A stretch of 51,839 nt of DNA from Candidatus Melainabacteria bacterium GWF2_37_15 (GCA_001784565.1 MFRL01000077.1:1-51839), one strand, 5' to 3'. Counted from the first letter of the stretch, positions 1-9,205 are shown. Numbers and translations are program-made. Notes: generated from the sequence alone by a model not told the origin.

Positions 1-179
1 ATTACACATATATTTATTATCCATTACAATTTATCACTTGAAATTTAACCACTACCAATTATTTTAGTTGTAGGCTCGCCGAAGGCGCCCCTCTCAAAAA
101 TAAGCAAAAAGTTTTTAGTATTATATACATTTTTAAAACTATATCCGAAAATGGCCTAAACATTTAAAATAAATATTAT

Positions 180-1853
180 ATGAAATTAAAAATTATAATA
201 ACGCTCATACTGTTTATGGCATTAAGTTCTAAAATTTATGCCATAGAAGATAATAATGCTGAAGATCATCATTATCCGCCTGTACCCGGATATATAAACG
301 GCCAGAAAATGAAGCTGGAAAAAATTGCATTAAAAGAAGATGTAAAATCTGATGATGAACAAGATCAGGAAAAAATTGTTATAGAAGAAAATATTCAGAA
401 AATATTTGTAGAAAAAATTGTTGTGGAAGGTAATCAGCTATTAACGGATGATGAAATAACACCAATTACAGAGAAATATCTGAATAAAGAACTTACTATA
501 GAAGAAATTAACTATATAGCGAGCGAAATAACCGAACTTTATAAAAGTTATGGTATAAGGACAGCCCTGGCATATCTTCCTCCCCAGGAAATTATGGAAA
601 ATACCGTAAATATAAAGATTATAGAAGGAAAAATCGGCAAAATCACTGTAAAAGGTAATAAATTCACGTGGGGGTTTCATTTAAAAAATGCTATCAAGCA
701 AAAAGAAGGGGATATTGTCTTTGTACCTGAAATTGAGCAGGATATTCTTAAATTTAACAAAAATAACGATATTAAATTAAAAGCCACGATCCGAAAAGGA
801 GAAGAGTTAGGCGAAACAGATATTGTTTTAAATGTCGAGGAAACACAGCCTTTTCATCTTAACTTTTCTGCAGATAATTCAGGCACATATTCAACAGGAA
901 GATACAAAGCTGGAACCACTGTTACTTTAGATAGTTTATTAGGCTTTAGAGACAGACTGACAGCACATTATGGCAGATCAAGAAGTGTTGATTCTGTTTT
1001 TGCAAGTTATGATTTTCCTATTGGGTATGGAGGGACAAGGATAGGCGCGTCTTTTGGCTATGGGGGTTCAGCTGTAACCAGGGGAGCGTTGAGAGATTAT
1101 GATGTTGAATCCAAAATTGCAGATTATGCGCTGTATGTAACAAGACCTTTGTATAATGGAAATAAGTATAAACTATTTACTACGGGCAGTTTGAACTTCA
1201 AAGAAAATACTATTTTTATGCTGGGTGAGCGTCTCGATAAACTTGGCGGTGATCCGCCCACGCATATAAGGACCGGGACTATATCTTTTACCGGAATAGC
1301 AAATGACAAATATGGGCGTTGGGTTCATAACTCTGACTTTATTCTCGGGATGGATATGTTTGGCGGCAGGGAACAGTTTTTTAAATATGTTGGCGGACTT
1401 CAAAGAATTAATCTTATAGGTAAAAGCTGCGTTTTAATATTAAAAGCGAGTACTCAGTTAAGTGACGATAATTTGCCCGCAATAGAACAAATAGGAATGG
1501 GTGGATTCTCAACTGTAAGGGGTTATCCTACATCATACGCTATGGGTGATTATGGATATAATTTTAATACTGAGTTTAGATTCCCGATTATTCCAGATAA
1601 ATTTAGCAGGCTGGGCAAATTTTCGCTTAAAGATAAACTTCAGGGTGTTGGTTTTGCGGATTTAGGAAGTACTTTTTATGGAAATAATAATATGGGCAGG
1701 GATACCACGCTTATGGGCTTAGGGGGCGGTTTAAGAGTTAAGCTCAGTAAGTATTTAATGGGAAGAGTTGATTATGGTGTTGGGATACTTAACAAAGGTA
1801 ACGATCTTCCTTTTGCAAAGCTTCACTTCGCTATAGAGTCCGCTCCATTTTAA
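180..1853 (+). CDS. Two-partner-secretion outer-membrane transporter (ShlB/FhaC/TpsB-like)
   Basis: A 557-residue protein with a Sec signal peptide (about residues 1-21). An acidic linker is followed by two POTRA-like segments (about 74-150 and 151-222) and a C-terminal beta-barrel rich in alternating aromatic/Gly strands, ending in Phe as many outer-membrane proteins do. A VRGYP motif near residue 447 matches the conserved VRGY/F loop of the Omp85/TpsB superfamily. Members of the family export large exoproteins across the outer membrane or insert proteins into it. No TpsA partner lies in the window, so the substrate is unknown. Two POTRAs rather than five argue against BamA. The ATG has no clear Shine-Dalgarno sequence. 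The 179 bases before it hold no gene I can support. Confidence 0.85.
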   Translation: MKLKIIITLILFMALSSKIYAIEDNNAEDHHYPPVPGYINGQKMKLEKIALKEDVKSDDEQDQEKIVIEENIQKIFVEKIVVEGNQLLTDDEITPITEKYLNKELTIEEINYIASEITELYKSYGIRTALAYLPPQEIMENTVNIKIIEGKIGKITVKGNKFTWGFHLKNAIKQKEGDIVFVPEIEQDILKFNKNNDIKLKATIRKGEELGETDIVLNVEETQPFHLNFSADNSGTYSTGRYKAGTTVTLDSLLGFRDRLTAHYGRSRSVDSVFASYDFPIGYGGTRIGASFGYGGSAVTRGALRDYDVESKIADYALYVTRPLYNGNKYKLFTTGSLNFKENTIFMLGERLDKLGGDPPTHIRTGTISFTGIANDKYGRWVHNSDFILGMDMFGGREQFFKYVGGLQRINLIGKSCVLILKASTQLSDDNLPAIEQIGMGGFSTVRGYPTSYAMGDYGYNFNTEFRFPIIPDKFSRLGKFSLKDKLQGVGFADLGSTFYGNNNMGRDTTLMGLGGGLRVKLSKYLMGRVDYGVGILNKGNDLPFAKLHFAIESAPF

Positions 1854-1926
1854 ATACTTTATTATTTTTTATGACTATGTTTAAATATAAAGTACTGTTC
1901 GAATATTAATCATGGAGTAAATATAA

Positions 1927-2079
1927 ATGAAACGCACATTAGAAGGCACAAAGCAGAAAAGACAAAGAGTCAGCGGGTTTTTAGTAAGAATGAGCACACC
2001 TGGCGGCAGAAATGTTATTAAAAGAAGAAGAGCAAAAGGCCGTCATGTTTTGGGTGTTCAATGTAAAAAACGTGCATAA
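1927..2079 (+). CDS. rpmH: 50S ribosomal protein L34
   Basis: A 50-residue basic protein beginning [20 protein letters not shown], with the family's [16 protein letters not shown] segment, so it is a full-length L34. It is a component of the large ribosomal subunit. GGAG at 1914-1917 sits nine bases before the ATG. Its stop codon overlaps the rnpA start (TAATG at 2077-2081), so the two are probably translationally coupled. It heads the conserved rpmH-rnpA-yidD-yidC block, which usually lies near the replication origin, although dnaA is not seen here. Confidence 0.97.
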   Translation: MKRTLEGTKQKRQRVSGFLVRMSTPGGRNVIKRRRAKGRHVLGVQCKKRA

Positions 2080-2444
2080 TGCTGCCTAAACCGGAAAGAT
2101 TAACTAAAAGCAGTGAATTTGGATATGTCTATCACCAGAAAAGATCAGTTGCAAATTCACTGCTTGTTTTATATGTAAGCAATAAAAAGCGGGATGAATC
2201 AATCCCCACGCGAGTCGGCTTTATTGTAGGGAAAAAAGTACATAAGCGGGCAGTTAAGCGCAATAAGGCAAAACGCCATATAAGAGAAGCTTATAAAGTT
2301 ATGCGGAAGGCTGAGGATTTTCCGTTAAAGGATTTTCAGCATTTGATTTTTATTGCACGCCCACCTATAGTTGAAGCTGATTATAAACAGGTGTATGATG
2401 CTGTTGCAGATTGTATAACACGGGCAGCAAAGCGATTTAAATGA
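2079..2444 (+). CDS. rnpA: Ribonuclease P protein component
   Basis: A 121-residue basic protein, normal length for the family. It contains the RNR-type signature as [17 protein letters not shown] (about residues 56-72), which binds the P RNA. With that RNA it removes 5' leaders from pre-tRNAs. It begins inside the rpmH stop codon without its own Shine-Dalgarno, and its own stop overlaps the yidD start by four bases (ATGA), so the block looks like one translationally coupled operon. Confidence 0.97.
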   Translation: MLPKPERLTKSSEFGYVYHQKRSVANSLLVLYVSNKKRDESIPTRVGFIVGKKVHKRAVKRNKAKRHIREAYKVMRKAEDFPLKDFQHLIFIARPPIVEADYKQVYDAVADCITRAAKRFK

Positions 2445-2647
2445 AAACCATATTTATTTTTTTAATAAACATATACCAGAAAGTTTTTAAATATATGCCT
2501 AAAGTATGCAGGTTTTATCCTTCATGCTCGGAATACACCAAACAGGCCATAATAAAATATGGCGCGCTAAAAGGCGGCTGGTTGGGAGTAAAGAGGATTT
2601 GCAGGTGCCATCCGTTTAACCCGGGGGGGTATGACCCTTTGCAATAA
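2441..2647 (+). CDS. yidD: Membrane protein insertion efficiency factor YidD
   Basis: A 68-residue protein with the YidD pattern: an amphipathic N-terminal helix, then [15 protein letters not shown] (about residues 23-37), and a C-terminal [15 protein letters not shown]. The family is a small membrane-peripheral protein that assists YidC/Sec insertion. It overlaps rnpA by four bases. About 70 bases separate it from yidC, enough for a ribosome-binding site and possibly a secondary promoter. Confidence 0.96.
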   Translation: MKTIFIFLINIYQKVFKYMPKVCRFYPSCSEYTKQAIIKYGALKGGWLGVKRICRCHPFNPGGYDPLQ

Positions 2648-2717
2648 ATATTTTAAATCCACCAATGTTTATGTAATTATTATTAGTGAAAAATATATAT
2701 AAGAAGGATAATAAACA

Positions 2718-3848
2718 GTGGACTTTACAAGTATTACAGTACAAATATTAAAAGCTCTGGCAGATATAGCAGGCAGTTGGGGCCTTGCAATAATTCTTTT
2801 GACACTGGTAGTAAGACTTATCATGTGGCCGTTGAGTCTTTCGCAACAACGGTCTATGCGCAAAATGCAGCAGTTAGCTCCCAAGTTAAAAGAAATCCAG
2901 AATCGATATAAATCAAACCCGCAGCAAATGCAGCAGAAGATGGGCGAGTTTTATAAAGAACACAGCTTCAACCCGTTTGGCGGGTGTTTTCCGCTTTTAT
3001 TACAGATGCCTATATTCATTTTGCTGTATACAGCGCTGATGAGCCCGCAGTTTACTCAATTAGCCGGAGATTCATCATTTTTATTTATAAAAAGACTCGA
3101 TTCACCACTGAGAAGCCATGCCGGACAAGTAGGGGATATGACTTATGGAGTGGGAGAAAGAGATACTTTTGCTGCGGCTAAAACCGCTAAAATATATTTA
3201 AAAGATGGAAAAGTCCAAAATGTTGAAATAACAGACTATAAAAAAGCTCTTGAGATTCAGGGAAGTATTATTCCTGGCGAGCCTGTAGATTTTAAGATGG
3301 ACCTGTATGACTTAAAGTTGCCTGTTAAAGCACTTGAAGAAGACTTTGAAAAAGCTGAAATCGAGGTTATAAATAACTCTACAAAAGAAATGGAAACATT
3401 GACATTTGAAAAGAAAGGCACACTCCTTTTTGCACAGGCTAAAACCAATGTTGTCGAAGCAACTTTCCATTATGATGTGCTTGTTTTAATCCTGATATTT
3501 GGCGCAACAATGTACTTTGCCCAGAAAGTAATGACTACAGCTAGCAAAACTGCTAATATGGACCCGAACCAGCAGGCTATGCAGCAGAGCATGGCAAAAA
3601 TAATGCCTATAATGATAACCGGTATGTTTATATTCTTCCCAATACCGGCTGGCGTACTGCTTTATATGATAGTCAGTAACGTGATTCAGGTTATACAGAC
3701 AGTTTCTGCCAATAAAATAATTGAACGCGAAGAACAGGCGCAGAAATCCCAGGTTATTGATGTTGAAGCAACAGAAGTAACAGAAGAAGAAAAAGAACAA
3801 AGGGAAAAAGGTAGCTTCTCGGGTCAGAAGAAAAAAGGTAAATGGTAG
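2718..3848 (+). CDS. yidC: Membrane protein insertase YidC
   Basis: A 376-residue Oxa1/YidC-family insertase using a GTG start preceded by AAGGA (2704-2708). Membrane segments are near residues 16-36, 93-112, 254-270 and 293-330. The hydrophilic groove arginine is in the first one (LLTLVVRLIMWP). A long hydrophilic loop of roughly 140 residues separates the second and third transmembrane segments. The C-terminus ends in a basic Lys-rich tail (GQKKKGKW) that in relatives contacts the ribosome. There is no large E. coli-type N-terminal periplasmic domain, so it resembles the cyanobacterial/Gram-positive form in architecture. Confidence 0.96.
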   Translation: MDFTSITVQILKALADIAGSWGLAIILLTLVVRLIMWPLSLSQQRSMRKMQQLAPKLKEIQNRYKSNPQQMQQKMGEFYKEHSFNPFGGCFPLLLQMPIFILLYTALMSPQFTQLAGDSSFLFIKRLDSPLRSHAGQVGDMTYGVGERDTFAAAKTAKIYLKDGKVQNVEITDYKKALEIQGSIIPGEPVDFKMDLYDLKLPVKALEEDFEKAEIEVINNSTKEMETLTFEKKGTLLFAQAKTNVVEATFHYDVLVLILIFGATMYFAQKVMTTASKTANMDPNQQAMQQSMAKIMPIMITGMFIFFPIPAGVLLYMIVSNVIQVIQTVSANKIIEREEQAQKSQVIDVEATEVTEEEKEQREKGSFSGQKKKGKW

Positions 3849-3880
3849 TATAATATTACTGGTTAAATTAACATTATTTT

Positions 3881-4885
3881 ATGCTTGCAACACGAATTGT
3901 TTTTGTAATTGATAAAATTGAATATAAATACTTTGAGTTTAATGAACTGGTCACCAGCTTCTGGCTCATAAAAGAATTTCTTTTAAGGGAGAAGGAAGTC
4001 TATATAACTACTATAGACAAGCTGTCCCTGGATTTGAACCGGCCAATTGCGCATTTATACAAAGCTTTCATGAAGCCCGCCAGTGAGGATATTTATAAAG
4101 AGAATAGGTATATTGAGGCTGACTTAAATGATTTTGACGTGATATTTTTCCGGCCAGACCCGCCTGTTAATATTGAGTACATTTTCGCAACCCAAATCCT
4201 TGATTTTGTTGATAAAAACAGGACTTTTATCCTGAATTCCTCATCAGGCATCAGGAAAGCAAATGAAAAGCTGTATATAAATAATTTTCCCGAGTTTGTT
4301 CCGGCAAGTGTAACGACTTCCAATTCCGATCATATCAGGGAATTTGTAAGCCAGTACGGCGAGGCAGTCCTGAAGCCTTTGAACAGGTGCTTTGGCAAGG
4401 GTGTTTTTTATCTTAAAAAGGGTGATAAAAACCTCAACACAATCATTGAAACAGCTACAGACCATAAAAAAACACCGGTTATAGTGCAGGAATACTTGAA
4501 AAAGGCAAATAATCAGGACAAAAGGGTTATCATGATTGCAGGGGAATGCTACGAGGAGTGCCTGATTAAGTTGTCGAGTGAAGAAGATTTTAAATTCACT
4601 AATCATAGGGATCAATTTCTAAAAAAAGCTGAGTTGACCGAGCGGGAGAGATACATTTGCAGTGAAATTTCAGGAAAGTTGATGGAAGACGGGCTTTATA
4701 TGGTTGGCCTTGATACAATGGATGATCGGATTATCGAAATAAACGTTACCAGCCCGTGTTTCTTTATAAAAGAGCTGAATAAGATGTTCGGGGTTGCGCT
4801 GGAGAAACGAATTGCTGATGATGTGGAGAAGCTGGTAAAAAAACAGGTTAAGCCATCGTCTCGTATTTGTGCCGGGTCTCTTTAA
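3881..4885 (+). CDS. gshB: Glutathione synthetase-like ATP-grasp ligase
   Basis: A 334-residue protein matching prokaryotic glutathione synthetase: an N-terminal substrate domain (to about residue 120) with FRPDPPVNIEYIFATQIL, then an ANEKLY segment, then an ATP-grasp domain ending in EINVTSP. GshB joins gamma-glutamylcysteine to glycine using ATP. No gshA is in the window, so the in vivo product could be a related peptide. There is no Shine-Dalgarno. A weak TAACAT sits six bases before the ATG. The 3' end overlaps the convergent GNAT-like gene by 38 bases. Confidence 0.85.
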   Translation: MLATRIVFVIDKIEYKYFEFNELVTSFWLIKEFLLREKEVYITTIDKLSLDLNRPIAHLYKAFMKPASEDIYKENRYIEADLNDFDVIFFRPDPPVNIEYIFATQILDFVDKNRTFILNSSSGIRKANEKLYINNFPEFVPASVTTSNSDHIREFVSQYGEAVLKPLNRCFGKGVFYLKKGDKNLNTIIETATDHKKTPVIVQEYLKKANNQDKRVIMIAGECYEECLIKLSSEEDFKFTNHRDQFLKKAELTERERYICSEISGKLMEDGLYMVGLDTMDDRIIEINVTSPCFFIKELNKMFGVALEKRIADDVEKLVKKQVKPSSRICAGSL

Positions 4886-5447
4886 TAAAAGAATCCATAT
4901 CTTTGGGATCAAATACAAAATAATTATGGCCGTATTTTGTATTTAGTTTTGGGGCGGGTTTCATTCCTAATGTCTTGTAAAAATTATCATTGCATGAATT
5001 GACTGTAACTTCATTAAAATTATTATCTTTCGCATGTTTGCAAATTCCCCACATTAATGCTTTTCCGGCTCCGTAAAATTTTCTCTTTGGATCCGATATG
5101 GGCGATTTATATTCAACGTCAGTTCTTGCCTGGAGAAAATTAATTTCATTGCCAGATACGGAAGCTAAACATAAGACTTTACCCTCAAGTTTTGAGCTAC
5201 CAACTAATTCTACAGCTAACGTATTTCCATTCTTTGATTTAAAATTCTCATCGATTTTTTTTAAGAGTGCGGGATCAAAAAAATCATCCAAACATTGCCA
5301 CAATAATTTAATATTCATCATGGCTTCCCTGTCTTCAGGATCATCGTATGATAATTTGGTTATTTGAACATTTATAGGTTCTTTATTTTTATTTCGTATC
5401 TTGGCGTCATAAAGCTTCTGGCTGGAAAATGAAGGGTTTATGTGCAT
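4848..5447 (-). CDS. GNAT-like N-acetyltransferase with lineage-specific N-terminus
   Basis: A 199-residue protein. The C-terminal half carries an acetyltransferase-like motif A region (FYGAGKALMWGICKHAKD) followed by a beta strand and an FYKTLGMK segment typical of GNAT folds. The first 30 residues (MHINPSFSSQKLYDAKIRNKN) look like a short, polar N-terminal tag similar in style to other unknown proteins in this window. The substrate cannot be told. AAAGGA precedes the start by about ten bases. It converges on the glutathione synthetase gene with a 38-base 3' overlap. Confidence 0.6.
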   Translation of the reverse strand: MHINPSFSSQKLYDAKIRNKNKEPINVQITKLSYDDPEDREAMMNIKLLWQCLDDFFDPALLKKIDENFKSKNGNTLAVELVGSSKLEGKVLCLASVSGNEINFLQARTDVEYKSPISDPKRKFYGAGKALMWGICKHAKDNNFNEVTVNSCNDNFYKTLGMKPAPKLNTKYGHNYFVFDPKDMDSFIKETRHKYETMA

Positions 5448-5551
5448 TTGTGTTTATTCCTTTACTTAATCTAATAAAACCAAAACATAAAAAAAATTGC
5501 CTTTTAATATAAATTTCTTGAGCGAGGTCGGCGTCGCAAACGTTTGAAAAA

Positions 5552-5588
5552 GGGGATCGTTAAGGGGCAAAGCCCCTTAACGATCCCC
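5552..5588. repeat. Perfect 17-bp inverted repeat hairpin
   Basis: GGGGATCGTTAAGGGGC at 5552-5568 and its exact reverse complement at 5572-5588 are separated by a three-base AAA loop. Read on the minus strand the stem is followed by a run of five T, like an intrinsic terminator. On the plus strand it is followed by A-rich DNA. It lies in the GC-rich part of an otherwise AT-rich intergenic region (5448-5697), which suggests a dispersed palindromic element. Confidence 0.75.
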
Positions 5589-5668
5589 AAAAATATAATG
5601 GCCACGCCAGGGCAAGCCAGGAAAACAAAAGGCAGCCGTTGGCCTACGCTGCTTTAAAATGACATAAA

Positions 5669-5697
5669 TTGATGGCTATTTAGTATTAGTGTAGTAT
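5669..5697 (+). promoter_or_regulatory. Predicted leaderless promoter of mnmE
   Basis: TTGATG (5669-5674) and TAGTAT (5692-5697) match -35 and -10 elements with an exact 17-base spacer. Transcription would begin near 5704, which is the A of an in-frame ATG. No Shine-Dalgarno precedes the gene. Confidence 0.5.
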
Positions 5698-5703
5698 ATG
5701 TAT

Positions 5704-7026
5704 ATGAACACCTTCACACAAACCGACACCATAGCCGCAATAGCCACCCCGCTTGGTGTGGGAGGGATAGGAGTTGTCCGGCTTAGCGGTGAAGGTTCAG
5801 AACAAATTATCAAAAAAATCTTTAAATCTAAAATAGAAAATTTTGAACCTAATAAAATCTATCATGGTTGGATACACGAGGATGATACTCTTGTGGATGA
5901 GGTTGTATTGCTTTATTTTAAGGCTCCTAACAGCTTTACAGGAGAAGATGTTTTTGAAATCCAGTGCCATGGCGGTATTAATATAGTTAAAAAAATACTT
6001 AAACTGTGTTTATCTAATGGCGCAAGATTGGCGGAGCGAGGAGAGTTCTCACAAAGGGCATTTATGAACGGAAAAATGGATTTGAGTAAGGCAGAAGCGG
6101 TGCTTGACCTAATCCATGCAAAGACTGACAGGTTTGCGCAGGCATCTGTGTTGAATTTGTCCGGCAGGCTGGCAGAAAAGATCGGACTGTTAAGGGCTGA
6201 GGTGCTTAATTTACTTTCTTTAATTACGGCTGCGGTGGATTTTCCGGATGATGTGGATGAGCCTGCGTATTCCCAGATAGAACAAATAATAGAATCTGTT
6301 ATTTTTTCTATAAATGAAATTCTTGGGGGGTCAGTTTCGTCAAACCTTATGCGGGAGGGCGTGAAAGTGGCGATTGTGGGTAAACCAAATGCCGGTAAAT
6401 CCTCACTTTTTAATGCATTATTAGATGCAAACAGGGCAATTGTCACGGAAATTCCGGGAACTACTCGTGATGTTATTCAGGAATCCATCGATATAGACGG
6501 TATTCCGGTGGTTCTTATCGATACGGCGGGTTTGAGAGAGTCTGATGATTATATTGAGTCCATCGGTATCAATTTAACAAAAGAAACAATGGAAAACTCG
6601 GACATTATACTTTACATTTATGATCTTACATGTCCTGAATGTATAGAAATTAGTCACAAAAACGTAATAAAAGTAGGTTCTAAAGCCGACCTTGCTGATT
6701 TAAAATCAATTAATAAAGGAGTTATTGCAGTTTCATCCACTCAAAAAACAGGACTGGAAGCATTAAAGCAGGAAATTAAAAATAATGTAGCAGGCAATAT
6801 TCCAGCGGAGAGCGATTTTTGCACTAACCTGCGCCAGCAGGCGTGCCTTAAGGAATGCAAAGAATCCCTTGAAAAAGCTTTAGAAGGATGTGAGAATTGC
6901 GATCCGCAGGATCTGATTTCTATTGATCTCAAGTCAGCGTTGATTTCTCTTGGGGAAATAACCGGTGAGGTGGTAAGTGAGGAAATTCTGGATAATATTT
7001 TCTCAAGTTTCTGTATTGGAAAGTAG
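5704..7026 (+). CDS. mnmE: tRNA modification GTPase MnmE (TrmE)
   Basis: A full-length MnmE: N-terminal formyl-THF-binding domain starting DTIAAIATP, helical domain, inserted G domain, and C-terminal CIGK whose Cys is the family's conserved residue. G motifs are GKPNAGKSS (P-loop), GTTRD and DTAGL. The usual NKxD specificity motif reads SKAD. With MnmG it installs the (carboxymethyl)aminomethyl group on wobble uridine of certain tRNAs. An upstream in-frame ATG at 5698 is also possible. I prefer 5704 because the promoter places the transcript start there. The flippase gene follows after ten bases. Confidence 0.95.
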   Translation: MNTFTQTDTIAAIATPLGVGGIGVVRLSGEGSEQIIKKIFKSKIENFEPNKIYHGWIHEDDTLVDEVVLLYFKAPNSFTGEDVFEIQCHGGINIVKKILKLCLSNGARLAERGEFSQRAFMNGKMDLSKAEAVLDLIHAKTDRFAQASVLNLSGRLAEKIGLLRAEVLNLLSLITAAVDFPDDVDEPAYSQIEQIIESVIFSINEILGGSVSSNLMREGVKVAIVGKPNAGKSSLFNALLDANRAIVTEIPGTTRDVIQESIDIDGIPVVLIDTAGLRESDDYIESIGINLTKETMENSDIILYIYDLTCPECIEISHKNVIKVGSKADLADLKSINKGVIAVSSTQKTGLEALKQEIKNNVAGNIPAESDFCTNLRQQACLKECKESLEKALEGCENCDPQDLISIDLKSALISLGEITGEVVSEEILDNIFSSFCIGK

Positions 7027-7036
7027 TTAAGCAAGT

Positions 7037-8482
7037 ATGAATAAAGCGCTATCTGACATCAATAAGGACATACTTAAATATACTCCGTCAAAAGTCATTG
7101 GTATGCTGATGAATATGGCCATGGTTCCTATCTATACCAACCTGCTTTTGCCTGAGCAGTATGGCCTATATAACATATCGATAGGGATTTTGAGTCTGAT
7201 AGCAATAATTTTTAGTGATTGGGTGGGGATGGCAGCGCTCAGGTTCTTAAAAGAGCACTTTAAAACAGATAATGTAAAGGAATTTTTCAGTTCAATTCTT
7301 TTTTTAATACTCTCAAATCTGCTTGTGATGTATGTTATAGCTTTCTTTCTTTTTAATTATCTGAAATCTTATTTTAAAGTCCCTGAGGAGAACCTCTTTT
7401 TAGTTTTGGTGCTGATAATTCCTATTGCGTTCAGGGCTTTGATGTTCCAGATTTTAAGAGCGCAGATTAAGCCGTTTGTTTACACAGTTTTATCCATATT
7501 TAACCAATTTACAACTATTGGCCTTGGGATTTATTTTATTAAGTATTTTAATCTCAATTCCACAGGCATTCTTTGGGGAATGTTAGTATCTATAACCCTT
7601 GTAGATGTTATAATGCTGGTATTTTGCAAGATGTTTCTCAGCTCCAGCATTAAAAAAATCAGCACTAAATCTCTTGGGGGCTTTTATAAATACGGTGTGC
7701 CTATAGCTGCATCAAGCCTTGGGATGTGGATAATAACCCAGAGCAATAAGTTTGTTATCCAGTATTTCAAAGGTTCTGAGTATAACGGATACATCGGGGT
7801 AGGGTATAACGTAACATTTTCCATTTTATTTCCCCTGTTTGCAGTTATAACTCTGGCCGGGATCCCGCGAATTATCAACAGGTACGAGGAAGGAAAAGAC
7901 GTAAGCCCGCTCGTTTCAAAATTATCAGGGTATTTTTTTGTAGCGTTTACTCCTGCAGTATTTTTAATGTGTTATTTCCCGCAGCAGCTTGTGCTTTTAC
8001 TTTCGAATGAAAAATATATCTCAGCAGCAGGGCTTATACCCTTTCTTGCGCTGAGCGCTTTTGTTTATGGAATGACAGAATATACTGTGATACAGTATCA
8101 TCTGGCTAAAAAAACCTATCTTGATATGATAATAAAGATTTCTTCAAACTTAGCGGGGATAATTTTATTAATTCTTCTAGTAAAGTTTTTAGAGGAAAAA
8201 GATATTTTATGGGCTGTTGGGGTGTCGGCATTGGTTTCACAATTAATTTATTTTGGACTGACTTTAATAATAAGAATAAGGGGAATTAGGGATATAGTAT
8301 GGGTTCCGCCTTATAGAACGCTTGCAAAGGTAATAACAGCTATTTTAGCAAGTTATATTGTTTTATTCTTTTCCTCAGAATTTGTGCATAGCTTGAGCCA
8401 TACTGTTATAATTCAGTCAATATTGTTTGTTTGTATGTATGCTTGTTGTAATTTTGTGTTTAATCGGGTTATAGCCAAATAA
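7037..8482 (+). CDS. Oligosaccharide/polysaccharide flippase (MOP superfamily, Wzx-like)
   Basis: A 481-residue integral membrane protein with about 12-14 hydrophobic helices. It has the family's opening (DILKYTPSKVIGMLMNMAMVP) followed by a YGLYNISIGI segment, typical of polysaccharide-biosynthesis flippases. These move lipid-linked sugars from the cytoplasmic to the outer face of the inner membrane for surface polysaccharide assembly. It starts ten bases after mnmE and is probably co-transcribed. Two glycosyltransferases at 47.6-50.2 kb are possible pathway partners, but nothing links them directly. Confidence 0.85.
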   Translation: MNKALSDINKDILKYTPSKVIGMLMNMAMVPIYTNLLLPEQYGLYNISIGILSLIAIIFSDWVGMAALRFLKEHFKTDNVKEFFSSILFLILSNLLVMYVIAFFLFNYLKSYFKVPEENLFLVLVLIIPIAFRALMFQILRAQIKPFVYTVLSIFNQFTTIGLGIYFIKYFNLNSTGILWGMLVSITLVDVIMLVFCKMFLSSSIKKISTKSLGGFYKYGVPIAASSLGMWIITQSNKFVIQYFKGSEYNGYIGVGYNVTFSILFPLFAVITLAGIPRIINRYEEGKDVSPLVSKLSGYFFVAFTPAVFLMCYFPQQLVLLLSNEKYISAAGLIPFLALSAFVYGMTEYTVIQYHLAKKTYLDMIIKISSNLAGIILLILLVKFLEEKDILWAVGVSALVSQLIYFGLTLIIRIRGIRDIVWVPPYRTLAKVITAILASYIVLFFSSEFVHSLSHTVIIQSILFVCMYACCNFVFNRVIAK

Positions 8483-8533
8483 TAATCTGAGCCAAATTGA
8501 TATTTTTATCGTCTTAGCATATAGGAGGTAAAA

Positions 8534-8752
8534 ATGAAACAGAAGTCATTTATAACATTTTCTATAAGCACAAACCGTGACTTGAAGATCAAATACAATA
8601 AGCAAGGACATATTGAGCTAAGAGATATCAAACCTATCAACATAAAAAGAACCAAAAAGGGGAATATTATTGTAGTTGCGTTTGACAGGAATAAACAGGA
8701 TTGGCGATCTTTTTCGCTTGATAAAATCAAATACGTAGAAATTAAAAAATAA
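8534..8752 (+). CDS. Small basic protein of unknown function
   Basis: A 72-residue basic protein with a strong Shine-Dalgarno (AGGAGGT, 8523-8529). It reads as mostly beta strand. The C-terminal IVVAFDRNKQDWRSFSLDKI resembles the end of WYL-type ligand-binding modules, where a Trp-Arg pair precedes SLDRI, but the protein is too short for a full domain. It is followed at once by a terminator hairpin. Function unknown. Confidence 0.7.
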   Translation: MKQKSFITFSISTNRDLKIKYNKQGHIELRDIKPINIKRTKKGNIIVVAFDRNKQDWRSFSLDKIKYVEIKK

Positions 8753-8779
8753 AATAGAGCCTGTTTAGGCCCTATTTTT
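8751..8779. terminator. Bidirectional intrinsic terminator
   Basis: An 11-bp stem with one mismatch (AAAATAGAGCC, 8751-8761; GGCCCTATTTT, 8768-8778) and a six-base loop, flanked by A-run and T-run. It sits between the convergent small basic gene and the zinc-ribbon gene and can serve both. Confidence 0.75.
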
Positions 8780-8784
8780 AACTT

Positions 8785-9096
8785 TTACGCTGATCTTCTT
8801 GAAAAAGAAGGCTTTGAATAGCAATCTTTACAAAGAACCGGTTTATTTCCGTTCGGTTGGAAAGGTACTTGAGCATCTGCGCCACATTGTGTGCAGACTA
8901 CATCGTACATTTTTCTAGGGCGAAAATCTTTTTTAGCCCCGTAGCTATTTGAATTCTTTCTTTCATTTCGACAGGGTTTACATCTCTTTGGATGATTTGT
9001 AAGTCCTTTTGAAGCATAAAATTCTTGTTCACTGATTGAGAATTCAAAATTTTGACCACAGTCAGCGCATTGTAAGGTTTTATCTTGATAGTTCAT
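8785..9096 (-). CDS. Zinc-ribbon protein with two Cys4 modules
   Basis: A 103-residue protein with two zinc-binding arrangements. The first is CADCGQNFEF...EQEFYASKGL...PKRCKPCR (about residues 10-42), matching the short 'probable zinc-binding' domain found in many bacterial small proteins. The second is CTQC followed 17 residues later by CKDC, a CxxC-x17-CxxC zinc ribbon. The linker is basic, as in nucleic-acid-binding proteins. The role is not known. AGAGG lies about ten bases before the start. Confidence 0.8.
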   Translation of the reverse strand: MNYQDKTLQCADCGQNFEFSISEQEFYASKGLTNHPKRCKPCRNERKNSNSYGAKKDFRPRKMYDVVCTQCGADAQVPFQPNGNKPVLCKDCYSKPSFSRRSA

Positions 9097-9193
9097 TATT
9101 TCGGGCCTCTTTAGCCATTTTTTGTAAGTTCCTTTTTACAGGATTATATAGATTAAGACCGACATTATATGGATAAGTTCCTGATTTATCAGT

Positions 9194-9199
9194 TATAAT
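9194..9199 (+). promoter_or_regulatory. -10 element of a predicted leaderless gene
   Basis: A consensus TATAAT ends exactly six bases before the ATG at 9206, so the transcript would start at or next to the start codon. No good -35 is visible. A short palindrome CTGATTTATCAG (9181-9192) abuts the -10 and could be an operator. Confidence 0.5.
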
Positions 9200-9205
9200 T
9201 AATAA

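Noticed and set aside
5913-6446. A 177-codon minus-strand frame
   Set aside because: It is the antisense shadow of mnmE.
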